DNA from: Sipunculus nudus | Taxonomy: Eukaryota > Annelida > Sipuncula > Golfingiida > Sipunculidae | Reading direction: 5' to 3' | Assembly: GCA_026874595.1 (NCBI GenBank) | Contig: CM049314.1 | Location: forward strand, 24,997,729 to 25,061,728 | DNA length: 64,000 nucleotides | Shown: positions 44,946-55,320 of the stretch, one piece after another | Position numbering within the stretch: position 1 is the stretch's first letter | How the letters are laid out: the number at the start of each line of letters is the position of its first letter | The notes under the pieces: generated by a model | Databases searched by the model: none | Told to the model about the DNA's origin: nothing | The model's input: the letters and a program-made list of their open reading frames with translations, nothing else | Program-made: the position numbers and the translations under genes

Positions 44946-45132
44946 AGGGATCCATGGAAACATAATTCAGGTGATTAAATCCATGTATGAAAAGTAAACT
45001 TGCTGTGGCAAGGAAGACAACAGTTTAACAGAAGAATTTAAATGTATTAATGGTACAAGGCAAGGTTGCAATATTATTTATTTTATATCTTAATACATTC
45101 TTCATGAAACACAGCTTCCTGGTATTCAGATG

Positions 45133-45137
<5 letters not shown>

Positions 45138-45186
<49 letters not shown>
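45138..45186. repeat. (TA)n microsatellite
   Basis: Bounds the Penelope-like fragment on its left, at the point where the protein homology begins. Confidence 0.97.
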
Positions 45187-45189
<3 letters not shown>

Positions 45190-45500
45190 TTCGGACTGGA
45201 GGGGGAGCCTTCAAAGAACTACACAGAAACCACCAAAAAAATCCATCAGTCATGAAAATTTCACCAACCAAACTAAACTATCAAAATACATTCCGAGCTT
45301 GAAAAATGGTAACACGCCATATGATCTATCATGGAACATTGTTAAGAAACCAAACTTGAACATGAGAAAAAGCGGACAATGCAACCTGTGCCTGGAAGAC
45401 AAATGCACAAACATTTTTATTAGGAACTCACTCAATAAAAGACCCGAACTAATCTCTAAGTGCAGGCACCATAGCCGGCCCAAGAAACCACCAGACCATG
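45187..45500 (+). pseudogene. Penelope-like element fragment: C-terminal half of the GIY-YIG endonuclease module
   Basis: One plus-strand frame between two TA arrays reads TKLSKYIPSLKNGNTPYDLS WNIVKK, then QCNLCLEDKC, then LNKRPELISKCRHHSRP. The order E/T-x-L-S-K-x-I-W/P-x-L-K...S-W...C-x-L-C...L-N-x-R-x-E-L-I-S-K-C-R-H is characteristic of the C-terminal endonuclease region of Penelope-like retroelements. The GIY...YIG core upstream and the reverse transcriptase are missing; the (TA)n array stands where they should be. One frame is still open, so the fragment is fairly young. Assignment is from memory of the family pattern. Confidence 0.65.
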
Positions 45501-45606
45501 ACAACGACCCGTCTCACCACACTAAACCCTCACAGGTCAGTCTGCCTGACGATTACCAGAGGCATGAAACTGACGGCAGTAGGTTCAGTGAGGTACGTGA
45601 CAATAT

Positions 45607-45608
<2 letters not shown>

Positions 45609-45688
<80 letters not shown>
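45609..45688. repeat. (TA)n microsatellite, longest in the window
   Basis: About 40 uninterrupted TA units, lying shortly after the end of the Penelope-like fragment. Confidence 0.98.
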
Positions 45689-45690
<2 letters not shown>

Positions 45691-45784
45691 CGGGGGCTCA
45701 AGAGGCGCAAACATGCGTCGACAATAGACACAATCCGGGACAGTACGTGACACATGGGATTATTCTGCAAGAAGTGACAAAAGC

Positions 45785-46135
45785 ATAATCGAGGGACGTG
45801 TTGTTTTAAAGTTCGAATACCAGAGTCTTGGTGCAATATTGTGGACTTACACAAACAAAAAAACTATAAGGTCCATGCGGCATGGCAAAAATATACAGAA
45901 TATACAGTTACATGACATTATTATGTTATATTTATTTTTATCGTGGCCCCATGGCCTAAATGGGCATTTATTCTAACAACGTGGCCCCATGGCCTAACTA
46001 GTCACAAATACTAACAACGTGGCGCCATCGCTGAACTCGGCATTAAATATTACCAATTACGTGGCCTTATTAGAGACGTGCTGCCCTCAAAGTTCGAATG
46101 CCAGAGTGGCGTCACCTGACATTCGAACGCTTATA
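45785..46135. repeat. Composite repeat: duplicated 40-bp block around a 38-bp tandem repeat
   Basis: GACGTGTTGTTTTAAAGTTC GAATACCAGAG (45795) recurs as GACGTGCTGCCCTCAAAGTT CGAATGCCAGAG (46075). Between them, about three copies of a roughly 38-bp unit (ACGTGGCCCCATGGCCTAA plus 19 variable bases ending CTAACA) run from 45942 to 46065. AGTTCGAATNCC resembles a pol III B box, but no A box was found upstream. Confidence 0.6.
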
Positions 46136-46348
46136 TACCCGACTACAGGTGGCGCTGTAACAACTGAAAGAAAAATAACCAATAAAAAGAGGTCACAGTT
46201 CACAGAAAACCCTGGGACAGTTTGTACTAGTTAAATGAAGAGTTACAGCGATGCCCGATTAGAAAACGGAATTAATCAACGGACTACAAACCGGAGTGGA
46301 GAAATACTAATATGATGCTAAAGCAGATGTGGGTACAGGCTCCCGTTA

Positions 46349-46372
46349 CACACACACACACACACACACACA
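46349..46372. repeat. (CA)n microsatellite
   Basis: 12 CA units. Confidence 0.95.
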
Positions 46373-46554
46373 TACTTAACCAAGCCGGCTTATAATTATG
46401 CCAAATGTGTTATTAATGACTGAATCTTAAAAGAAGGTTGTCACGATCAGACAAATCCGGGAGCAGCAGTTGCCTAGTTTCAAGGTGACTCCTGAACTCG
46501 CGTTACGGCTTTCAGCTTTGCGTTGACCCTAAAAGGAGATTTCCCCGCGGATAA
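46373..46554. other. Probable 5' UTR region of the LINE
   Basis: Between the (CA)n run and the open ORF1 frame. The GC-richer part starts near 46440 (GTCACGATCAGACAAATCCG). No target-site duplication matching the 3' flank at 52076 could be recognised, so the left boundary is open. Confidence 0.35.
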
Positions 46555-47688
46555 GCGCCGCTACGGTTGAAACTGAAGGAAACACTAGAAAAAGCTTGTT
46601 CCGTTGTTGAAAGGCTAGATAAACTGGAGAAACTTGCATCTTCGGGCAAACAAAGGAGGGCCGCAGCTGAACAGGAAATAAAATCGAAGTTTCAGTCTCT
46701 AGAAAATGAACTTACCCTTATCAAAGAAAATCATTCTGGCAACATAACACAAATTGCAAACATTGAAAAGAATAACGATTCTTTGACTATAAACATGACG
46801 CCTCTCTCAGAAAAGATAAACACATTTTCTGATGTACGCAATGCTGTACAAGAAATTAAAATTAAAATGAACAAAACAAACGGGGCTGGCGAGGACCGTA
46901 TACAAACAATTAAGTCTGATGTGAAACTCTTGCGACAAAATGTAAATAAATCGCGACAGGACTTGGATCAGACAATGGATCGCCTTGCATCAACTACACG
47001 TTCTGTCACTGATCTTCGCAAACAAGTTCTCCATGTTGAAAGACAGGTGAAAGAAGGTGAAAAGGGTAAGCCCTACTCGGAGATGCTGAAACGTACCCGA
47101 ATTGAAAACACTTCTAATGCGTCAGAAAAACGGCTCAAAACACCAGATATAGTTGAAACATCTGCCCAAGCTCAACAACATACTCAGGGTGGTTTTAGCA
47201 GTAATATTGCTGCTGTGACGTCAGTAGATACCCAAACAGATTTTGAAGAACTCAGAGATCAGATATGTGATGATCCAAACGTTCAGTTGAACCCCACAAA
47301 TGATCTCGTGAACAGTGGTGAATCTTCACACGTCGAGCGGCCAGTGCCGAGACCACGCAGGGGACGACCCATTCCGGTGTATACTGGCAACAGACAATAG
47401 ACGGCGAACACAAGAAGCACAACTGCCGATGCATTTCTACATACTCGACAAACACAACGACAAATTAAACTCTATGTCGGGAACATTGATTTTAATTCAT
47501 CGAGAGACGCAATGTTAGATTACCTGATTAGGAGAAATATTGATGTGTCTTATTTGCATGTCTTTCCAAACAAAAGGGGTACTGCTCAGAGTGCCAAATT
47601 GCATGTTAACTGGTGTCATAGAGAAGATGTGTTAGACTTGAATTTCTGGCCCGAATTTATATTTGTAAGAGAGTGGTTTGAAAACTAA
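46555..47688 (+). pseudogene. LINE ORF1 (coiled-coil nucleic-acid-binding protein), broken by in-frame TAG
   Basis: The frame is open from 46555 (stop at 46552-46554) to a TAG at 47398-47400, then stays open in the same frame for 95 more codons to TAA at 47686. The first half is a coiled coil rich in K, E, Q and leucine heptads (ERLDKLEKLASSGKQRRAAA, QEIKSKFQSLENELTLIKEN). A basic linker follows (RPVPRPRRGRPIPVYTG). The part after the TAG reads QIKLYVGNIDF and ends NFWPEFIFVREWFEN, like the folded C-terminal domain of LINE ORF1 proteins. No ATG opens the frame; the first in-frame ATG is at 46795, inside the coiled coil. So the start and the middle both look damaged, unless translation begins at a non-ATG codon and reads through the TAG. 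ORF1 proteins coat the element RNA. Confidence 0.7.
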
Positions 47689-47738
47689 AGTCCTGATCAC
47701 CTGTTGCATCTGTTTCAAGACTGATCATTTTCCCATTC

Positions 47739-50700
47739 ATGAATAATTTTGTTATAGGTTGCTTTAATGCAAGAGGTGCTATGTATTCAGCGCCGTACAT
47801 TGATAAGTTGGTCACAGAAAGAAATATTGATTTTCTATGCATTTCGGAACATTGGCTCTTCAATGATAGTTTACATTTCTTGGATTCAATCTCCCCCGGT
47901 TACTCTAGTTACGGGGTTGCCGACTCGAGTCTAAACCCGTTAGATTCCTATCGTAGAGGCAAAGGTGGAGTTGCCGTTTTATTCAAGTCAAAATATAAAG
48001 ACAGCGTAGTTAAAGTATGTTGCGATTCCGACCGGATAATTGGTGTCAGATTAACTATAGATCCAAACCGTTATATTTATGTATTCTCTGTTTACTTACC
48101 TTCGTCTAACGCTGGTTTAGAGGAGTATGAGGTACATTTGAATAACCTGTGTGATATATATGATATGTATTCCCAAATGGGCATTGTTCTTTTTGGTGGA
48201 GATTTCAACGCCGAGTTAAGTGGCTCAAGGTGTGATCCTCGCAATGATTGTAAAAGCAATCTTGCCAATCGCGTTCTTTCCGAAAAAGACTTATACTCAA
48301 TCAGTAATCATGATCTCTGTGATGGTCCTCTTTATACATACCAGCATACACGAGAACAAGGAAGGGTCTCCTTAATAGATCATATGCTAATTGAGAAAGT
48401 TACTGCTGATCTCGTGGTTAGCTGTAGGATATTGGACTGGGAGGATCTTAACGTTTCAGACCATTTACCGATCGTTATGTCCTTAAACGTTAGACCGTTA
48501 TCAGTTAGGCATGCCAAAAAGAAACCATTGTTATTGTGGCATAAAATGACTCCGTGTGATATCAAAGATCGCTATACGAATATTTTAGAATCTAAGCTAG
48601 CGTCTATTGGCTGTCTTAATCAGGAAACGTGTAGTATTTCTGATATAAACAGGTATTATGAGGCAATCAGTAGGATCATGTATAGTACTAGCTTAGGAGG
48701 GGTTATTAAGAAAAAAGGGAGATTTCAAACTAAACCTTTCTGGAAAAACGGAATAAAAGAACTTCACAAAGAAATGAGAAATATGCGAAAATCGTGGATA
48801 TTGAACGGCAAATCGCATGACACTGATGATGTTGACTTCCGCAGGTATAAAGAGGCCAAACGGCTATTTAGAAACAAGTTGCGAAGGCTTAAGCTGATAC
48901 ATGAAAGGCAGGTCTGTGACGATATAGATAAACTAGCAGATAAGAATGATGCTACTTTTTGGTCCTTCATGAAACACAGGTCCGGCAAGAAGTCTTGTCA
49001 GCCGTCCGAATTGTTATTTAATGGATCAATGTTACGTGATCAGACGGAAATCTTGCATGCATGGAGAGACCACTTTTCTGATCTGTACTCCCCTCTTTAT
49101 AGCCCAGAGTTTGATGACAATCATTTAAGAAACATAGAAAAGTCAGTAAAGTCTAAAATAAAAATGAACTACAGGCACCCGACACCCATTCTCGACGAAA
49201 CCATCACTTCTGAGGAAGTGTTCTCGGCCATTGCAACATTAGATCGAAGAAAGGCTTGCGGTCATGATAATATATCTAATGAGCATATTATATATGGGGG
49301 GCCGCTCCTTAAAAAACACCTATGTAGTCTTTTTTCTGCCAGATTTTGTCGCGAGTTCACCCCTGAACTTTTAAAACTTGGAGTAATAGTGGTTATACCA
49401 AAAGTTAGTGGCAGAAGAACGTATGACGTTAACAATTTCCGTGGTATAACTTTGCTGCCTGTTTTATATAAACTTTATGAGAAGATACTTCTAGCACGTA
49501 TTTCAAAATGGATCTCTGTAAATTTGTCTGGTTTTCCCGACGCTATGCAGTTTGGGTACCAGAAAGGCTTATCAAGTTTGAATGCGTCCTTTGTTCTCCA
49601 AGAATGTATTAGCCACTATAATGAACGTAATTCTCTTTTATATGCATGTTTTTTGGACACATCAAAAGCTTTTGATGTCGTGTGGCATGATGGTCTTCTG
49701 TTTAAATTAAATGATTTGGGGATCAATGGAAAACTCTGGTATATTCTTTACAATTTGTACCAAAAATGCCGTTCAATAGTACGCGTTAGCGGCGCCACCT
49801 CAAGGCCCTTCGAGGTACTACAGTCGGTGAGACAGGGTGGAATTTTATCACCTTGGCTGTACCTGGTGTACGTGAATGGCCTTCTTCAACAGTTGCGTAT
49901 TAGTGGTTGCGGAGCGTCTATTGAAGGGCTGTACTGTGGTTCTCCCACCCAGGCTGACGATGTCTGCCTACTGACTGCTTCTGCAAGAGCCCTTCAGTCC
50001 ATGCTTGATATTTGTGAAAATTACAGGAAAATGTGGAGGTTTAATTACAATATAAGCAAAACTAAAATCGTAATTTTTGGAAAAGCCGCTTTTCATAATA
50101 CTATATCTTGGTATTTAGGCGATAATGAAGTTCCTCAAGATTGCAGTGTGAAACACCTGGGCGTAAGTTGGGCCAACAATAGTAGTAGTAAAGACCGTAC
50201 ACAGCAAGCGATTAGGAAGGGGAGATCCACCTTTATGTCTGTAATAGGATTAGCAGGAGATTCCAAACTGAATCCTATCACAATGGGAAAACTGTTACGT
50301 TCAGTTATTTTACCGCGAGCCTTGTATGGTTGCGAGGTGTGGAGTGGTCTTCCTGAATCAGAATATCTGGAGTTAGAACGATTCCTCAGGTTTTGTCTTA
50401 AAATTTCACAAGGGTTCGGAAAACGTACAAGCACTACTTGTGTTCTGACCATGATGGGTTTTTTGAGCATGAGAAGTATTATTGACATTCACAAATTGTT
50501 ATTTCTGTGTAGACTATGTTACTTACCAGCTGGCAATATTTGTAAATCTATATTAATCTCACGATTCTTTCATGTCCATATTTGTAGACGCCAAGCTAGA
50601 AGAAGCTTTGTCGGCGATATCTTTGGCATACTCACTAAGTATAACTTATTTGGTATTTTTGAGCATTATCTCAACTCAGGATCATTCCCATGTAAACGAG

Positions 50701-51203
50701 CATGGAAACGTATTGTTAACCAAGCAATAAATGCTTGTGAACAATCTATATACGTGGAAAAGGTTTCCACTGATGATCATCTACGTACATTTAACGATAT
50801 TATGCCTGTTTGTTCCTGTCCGTCTCCCATCTGGAAAGTCGCCCTTATTTTTCCAGGTTCATTATTTATGTTTATGTTTTTGGCACGTATTTTAGTTACT
50901 CCAAATCTTCGATTTTCTGACGGCGAATCATGTATTTTATGTGGAACAATGTTCCGGGATAAAATTGAACACGTACTTTTCGGATGCTTTGCATTAGACG
51001 AGCTGCGTGATTTGATGTGGCAGCGGATTAGGACCTTTTCGTCAGAAGCATTTATTTCTAAGCTCAAGGAAGATAATAAGCTTATGGTTAAAATCATATT
51101 TGGTGGACCGCTACCAGATGACTTGATTCTGGATGAGGGAGTTTATGAAATCTTCCTTTATATGTGGACGAAATTTATTTACTTCTCAATTAAACGAATC
51201 TAG
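47739..51203 (+). CDS. LINE ORF2: endonuclease and reverse transcriptase, 1154 aa, intact
   Basis: Carries out target-primed reverse transcription: the endonuclease nicks DNA and the RT copies the element RNA. Residues 1-245 are an apurinic-type endonuclease with EHW (37-39), GGDFNAE (D155) and SDHLP (H242). The RT core spans about 475-790, with FRGITLLPVLYKLYEK, DTSKAFDVVWHDGL (near 641), SVRQGGILSPWLY and the catalytic pair in TQADDVCLL (D740, D741). The residue before ADD is Q, where Y or F is usual. A C-terminal zinc-binding tail (C-x2-C-x9-H-x4-C, from residue 1065) follows. The start ATG at 47739 is 50 bp after the ORF1 stop and begins directly with the endonuclease strand NNFVIGCFNARG. 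There is no stop or frameshift over 3.46 kb, so this copy is recent even though ORF1 is damaged. Confidence 0.92.
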   Translation: MNNFVIGCFNARGAMYSAPYIDKLVTERNIDFLCISEHWLFNDSLHFLDSISPGYSSYGVADSSLNPLDSYRRGKGGVAVLFKSKYKDSVVKVCCDSDRIIGVRLTIDPNRYIYVFSVYLPSSNAGLEEYEVHLNNLCDIYDMYSQMGIVLFGGDFNAELSGSRCDPRNDCKSNLANRVLSEKDLYSISNHDLCDGPLYTYQHTREQGRVSLIDHMLIEKVTADLVVSCRILDWEDLNVSDHLPIVMSLNVRPLSVRHAKKKPLLLWHKMTPCDIKDRYTNILESKLASIGCLNQETCSISDINRYYEAISRIMYSTSLGGVIKKKGRFQTKPFWKNGIKELHKEMRNMRKSWILNGKSHDTDDVDFRRYKEAKRLFRNKLRRLKLIHERQVCDDIDKLADKNDATFWSFMKHRSGKKSCQPSELLFNGSMLRDQTEILHAWRDHFSDLYSPLYSPEFDDNHLRNIEKSVKSKIKMNYRHPTPILDETITSEEVFSAIATLDRRKACGHDNISNEHIIYGGPLLKKHLCSLFSARFCREFTPELLKLGVIVVIPKVSGRRTYDVNNFRGITLLPVLYKLYEKILLARISKWISVNLSGFPDAMQFGYQKGLSSLNASFVLQECISHYNERNSLLYACFLDTSKAFDVVWHDGLLFKLNDLGINGKLWYILYNLYQKCRSIVRVSGATSRPFEVLQSVRQGGILSPWLYLVYVNGLLQQLRISGCGASIEGLYCGSPTQADDVCLLTASARALQSMLDICENYRKMWRFNYNISKTKIVIFGKAAFHNTISWYLGDNEVPQDCSVKHLGVSWANNSSSKDRTQQAIRKGRSTFMSVIGLAGDSKLNPITMGKLLRSVILPRALYGCEVWSGLPESEYLELERFLRFCLKISQGFGKRTSTTCVLTMMGFLSMRSIIDIHKLLFLCRLCYLPAGNICKSILISRFFHVHICRRQARRSFVGDIFGILTKYNLFGIFEHYLNSGSFPCKRAWKRIVNQAINACEQSIYVEKVSTDDHLRTFNDIMPVCSCPSPIWKVALIFPGSLFMFMFLARILVTPNLRFSDGESCILCGTMFRDKIEHVLFGCFALDELRDLMWQRIRTFSSEAFISKLKEDNKLMVKIIFGGPLPDDLILDEGVYEIFLYMWTKFIYFSIKRI

Positions 51204-51439
51204 AATATTTAACGCGTATGACAATTGGCTACCTGACATTTCCTTCTTAACTGTAGTAAGACCTTTGCTTGGTCATTAAGTTTTCATTTTCTGGTCCGTG
51301 GATGTACAAAGTAAAGTGATTTTTCATTTGCGTACTAGTTTAGTTGTGTCTGAAGCTCATGTTGTTATGGTGTCGCGATTCAATATATGTATGTATAAGT
51401 ATGTTTATATGTATGTGTATGTATGTACGTATGTACGTA

Positions 51440-51480
<41 letters not shown>

Positions 51481-52055
51481 TTATATATGTGTATGTGTAT
51501 ATAGGGATATCTTATGTATATCATTATAGTTATATGTGTGTATGTATGTGTGTATATGTTGTATGTATGTTTGCACGTATGTACGTATATATGTATATGT
51601 ATGTGCAAATGCATGTGCACGCATTTCTGATTTATTATTGTCAATTTCTCCTGGGATACATTATACACAGGGATATATATGTGCACGAATGCGTGTTTAT
51701 GCACATATGTATATGTACATTTATGTATCTGCATATTTATTTGGGTATGTAATGGTATGTTCATGTATGTGTCATATAGTATATGTGAATGAATGTATTT
51801 TCACGTGTTTGTATCTCTGCATGTATAGGTGTATATGTTTACATATACGTGATGTTAACAGAATATGTACGTGTATTCACTTGTATATGGTTATGTGTTT
51901 GATGCAATAGATATGTGTACATCAGTATACATTAGTATATGCATATATGTATGTATATATTTGTTAAATTACTTTGAGTTTCGAAATATTAATTCACCTT
52001 CTGTTCCACATGAAACATTGTGATGTATCTTCAATATTGGAGGAATTAAAGTATA
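51204..52055 (+). other. 3' UTR of the LINE, GTAT-rich
   Basis: 51380-51960 is dominated by GTAT, TATG and GTACGTAT words with a TA/TG core at 51440-51480. The short reading frames here (YVYMYVYVCTY and similar) are by-products of this composition. The last 100 bp lead to the ATCA tail. Confidence 0.7.
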
Positions 52056-52259
52056 TCAATCTATCAATCAATCATCGCCCTTGTTTACACAGGTGAGACT
52101 GCATGCAAGCTGTCGACAGTGATGGGCCTACTGGGCCTAGTTACAGCCCTAGAAATATACATGATTTTACAAGAAACTTGAGAAGAAAAAATTATGGCCG
52201 TACATTTATTGGCTACCTGAATATTAACTCTCGAAGTTGCGAAAGGGATATAGTAACGC

Positions 52260-52330
52260 ATCCATTCTTGCGTCCGTCTGTCCGTCCGTCCGTCAGTCCG
52301 TCCGTCCGTCTGTCCCTCTGTTTGTCCGGA
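52260..52330. repeat. (GTCC)n microsatellite
   Basis: CGTCCGTCTGTCCGTCCGTC and following, with CAGT and CTCT interruptions. It stands directly before the roughly 140-bp tandem repeat. Confidence 0.95.
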
Positions 52331-52335
52331 ATTGG

Positions 52336-52755
52336 CTTGTGGATCGATTTCAAGCCAAACCGTTTGACCAAACCTTTCATCTTGCAAATATGGCTAACCC
52401 ACTTATGGGTGAAACATCATATCGATTCTGAGGTCACAGGGCAAAGTTCACGGCCGCACGGCCCACTTCTTGAAAAAGCTTGTTGACCAATTTAAAGCCA
52501 AACCGTTTGACCAAAACCTTTCATCTTGCAAATATGGCTCACCTACCCATGGATGAAGAAATCCGATTTTGAGGTTACGGGGTCAAAGGTCACGGCCACA
52601 GCGCCCGCTTCTCGAAAGAGCTCGTGGACCCATTTTAGGCCAGACTGTTTGACCAACACCTGTCAGTGTTATCTTGCTCATATGACTCACCGACTCATTG
52701 ATGAAGAACCCTATTTAGTTTGAGGTCAGAGGAGCAAAGGTCAAGGCCAGACAGC
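52336..52755. repeat. About 140-bp tandem repeat, 3 copies, with GGTCAAAGGTCA core
   Basis: Three diverged copies beginning TGGAYCGATTTCAAGCCAAA or similar (52342, 52483, 52625). Each continues TTTGACCAAACCTTTCATCTTGCAAATATGGCT, then CCATGGATGAAGAAATC, then TTTTGAGGTCACAGGGTCAA AGGTCACGGCC, and ends with GCCCGCTTCTCGAAA. The middle copy contains a perfect GGGTCAAAGGTCA (52580-52592). Confidence 0.85.
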
Positions 52756-52779
52756 TGCCCTCCTCATTTTCACACTGTA

Positions 52780-53010
52780 ATACACTCATTTTAATTATGC
52801 TCCTTGCGAGGGGATGCTCCGCTTTGCGGTGCCTTTGTTTATATTTATGTTAATGTATTTTTATTATCTTTAATATCTTAATTATTTAATTTTAATTTAT
52901 GTATGATCGGAGTGTGGTCGGTCATAATAGCCTATGGCTAATGCTGTCTTTGTTTGTCAAAACCGACAAAAAATAAAATGTTTGTATTGCATTGTATTGT
53001 AAAGTAGAGA
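52780..53010 (+). mobile_element. 3' end of a 5'-truncated LINE
   Basis: About 230 bp ending ACCGACAAAAAATAAAATGT then TTGTATTGCATTGTATTG, a poly(A)-type signal with a tail of ATTGT repeats. The upstream part includes GCGAGGGGATGCTCCGCTTT. No coding part remains. It is a different family from the neighbouring full LINE. Confidence 0.5.
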
Positions 53011-53290
53011 AATAAACACAGTGATCTTGATTGTCGTGGCTTTTTATATGTTAATGAGCTGAATGGCGGTGAGTGACCTACACGCTTCACTGCGTCAGGT
53101 CTGCAAACTGGCATCACTTCAAACGACTTCCACCAAATCAATAAACGGGATTATAACATTACATCAATATATAAAGCGGTATAATAATCATAGTTTATAC
53201 AAGAAATGGTTTTGGATTTCAGACTTATGTGACAATAAACGGAAAGTTCTTTTAACCAATAAGACAATAAGTGGGCTTGAATAAAAGGAA
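53010..53290 (+). repeat. Dispersed direct repeat, copy 1
   Basis: Matches 56010-56375. Shared words are CAATAAACGGGATTAT, GGTTT(T)GGGATTTCAGA, TTATG(TG)ACA, TTAACCGATA or TTAACCAATA, and AGTGGGCTYGA. The first copy lacks about 60 bp found in the second. Confidence 0.65.
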
Positions 53291-55218
53291 AAGAAAAAAT
53301 AGTGAGCTTAACTATATATGTCCTGTTTTCTTGTGGCTGGTCCTGTGGTTGACAATGTTCTGAATTCTTCTTTTGTCCAAAATGGTTTGTGTACCAAAAT
53401 ATTTTCTTTTCTATTTTCAAAAATGATCAAGGGATGATCATTATTTATTTTTGCAGTTAATACAAATAACTTTGAGATTTATTATTTTTGTCTATAAATA
53501 TCTGTTGGCGAATGTATTTCTAGAAAATAGTTTGACGCCCTACCCACCTTAACAACGCCCTGGCCAGGGACTGTGATATGATATGCCTTGTTAGAGAAAC
53601 GGTTTTATTTTGTACTCAGGGGCGTGTTTACAGGGGGGCGCAACAGGCGCCCCCCCCCCTAAAATCTGTTCAACAAATTTTAAGGGGCACCCAATTTCGT
53701 TAATTGTCAGGGCGTTCCTAAGGCTTTTGCAAAATAATCTTACAAGTTGCATTTGTAAGTCCCATGTCCTAGTTAAAACTGTTCAATTTAGTAGGCATAA
53801 CAGTATAGGATGGCACCCTATAGCTGAGATTGACCAAAAAAAAAAGTTCATTGGAAGCTGCTGCTCATGCACAGGTCATGTCGTGTTATGCATAGGGCAC
53901 GACAGTCCTATATAGGGCGAAAAAGGCGCATCCCGGCAGTTTGTCATTTGAGTATTATGTCTACAGATCTCGAGTTTGAAAATGTAATTTTTATTTTAGC
54001 CCAGGAATTTTCAATGAGGCACAAGAAAAAGCTCGAAAAGTCACGAGTTTTATGAAAAGTAAATATACATTGAGTTCCTAATAGTGAGTGATCCAAAGGC
54101 GCCCGGGCCCGTCAGGAGTTTCCTTTGTGAAGAACACCAGAAAGTACTTGAAAATGAGAAAATCTCTTTTAGCTTTTATGCTAACTTGCAATTATATAGC
54201 TGTCATCAGGACGACTCAAAGGGGCCCGGCACGGGCTTTGTCTCCTATAGGGCTCAGTTAAATGTTCATTAATGCGGAACTTTTTTTTTTCTCTTTGGCG
54301 TTAGCTTATAGTTTTAATCAGATGTGATGGGTAGGGCGTATGGGGACTCGGGCCCGCAAGTTTTGAAAGGCTAGACGATGAGGTCTCAAATTTAAGTCTT
54401 TTATTTGTTTTAAATAGCATTAACTACTTTATACATATATGTTTTAACTTTTAACCCGTAGGGTCCAAAGGGCCTGGATGGGCCGGGTGTTCTTAAGGCC
54501 CATTACAATGCATGGAAATGTAGAAATTCCTGGGTGATGATACACCATGGTTACGGTATAACAGAATGGCGCTTCTTATATTTAGTACAACACACCCGTA
54601 CATACATTTATCTGGATCCTTTTCTTTTTGTGTGCGTGTGTGGGTGGGGGATCGCTTTCACTTTGTTTTAAAATCCCGTCCTCCAAATTTATGCATGCTA
54701 TACTAGTATATACTAGTATATATATATATATTTATATATATCGATTATCAACTTATCATGAACCCATATAGCTTCCTATTATTGTGACAAACCAGGTATG
54801 GATGCGTGTATCAAATATTCAAATTCATACGAGCAAATACAGGTCTGGTTTCATTTATACTAAACGTTTTTATTATACATGGCGAATGTCCCAACAAAAG
54901 TAAACAAAATTTTGGTAGTTCCTCCGATGTGTTTGGTGGAACAATATGTATGCTGATATATGTAAACCTTGAACTATCGTAAATCAAAAAGAGAAAAGTT
55001 TTCACAGAATCACAGTTGTCCTCACAGTCCATACAGCTTCCACTGCTGATCTAACACCTGTCAAAGTATGTAACAATCTAACGCATCTGCACTCGCTTTG
55101 GCTGCGGAGGCACAGTTTTAACTATTTTAACCTCTTATTATGCTCCTGTAAATATTTTTTTTATTCTCCCAAGTTTCAATTGGTTTTGTCATTGTTGTGA
55201 AAGTATTGTTGTTGTTAG
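53291..55218. other. Region with no secure gene
   Basis: 53615-53660 begins CAGGGGCGTGTTTACAGGGG and has a C-rich partner nearby, like a MITE end. 54080-54500 holds three similar GC-rich blocks (CAAAGGCGCCCGGGCCCG, CAAAGGGGCCCGGCACGG, CAAAGGGCCTGGATGGGCCG). Short open frames in this stretch have no recognised family. Confidence 0.45.
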
Positions 55219-55226
55219 CACACACA

Positions 55227-55320
<94 letters not shown>
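55219..55320. repeat. (CA)n then (TA)n compound microsatellite
   Basis: CA units to about 55271, then TA units to about 55316. Confidence 0.97.

Larger units (their letters stand above)
46440..52075 (+). mobile_element. Near-complete non-LTR retrotransposon (LINE), two ORFs
   Basis: Order: possible 5' UTR, ORF1 (46555-47688, one in-frame stop), 50-bp spacer, ORF2 with endonuclease and reverse transcriptase (47739-51203), a 3' UTR of about 870 bp, and a tail of ATCA repeats (ATCAATCTATCAATCAATCA, near 52056-52075). An apurinic-type endonuclease, a coiled-coil ORF1 and a short tandem-repeat tail place it in the broad jockey/CR1/I superfamily. The clade cannot be set by eye. It is the longest and best preserved element in the window. 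Confidence 0.85.

Noticed and set aside
47252-51097. Minus-strand frames across the LINE
   Set aside because: Antisense shadows of ORF1 and ORF2.
51298-51910. YVYMYVYVCTY-type frames on both strands
   Set aside because: They come from GTAT-rich low-complexity 3' UTR of the LINE.
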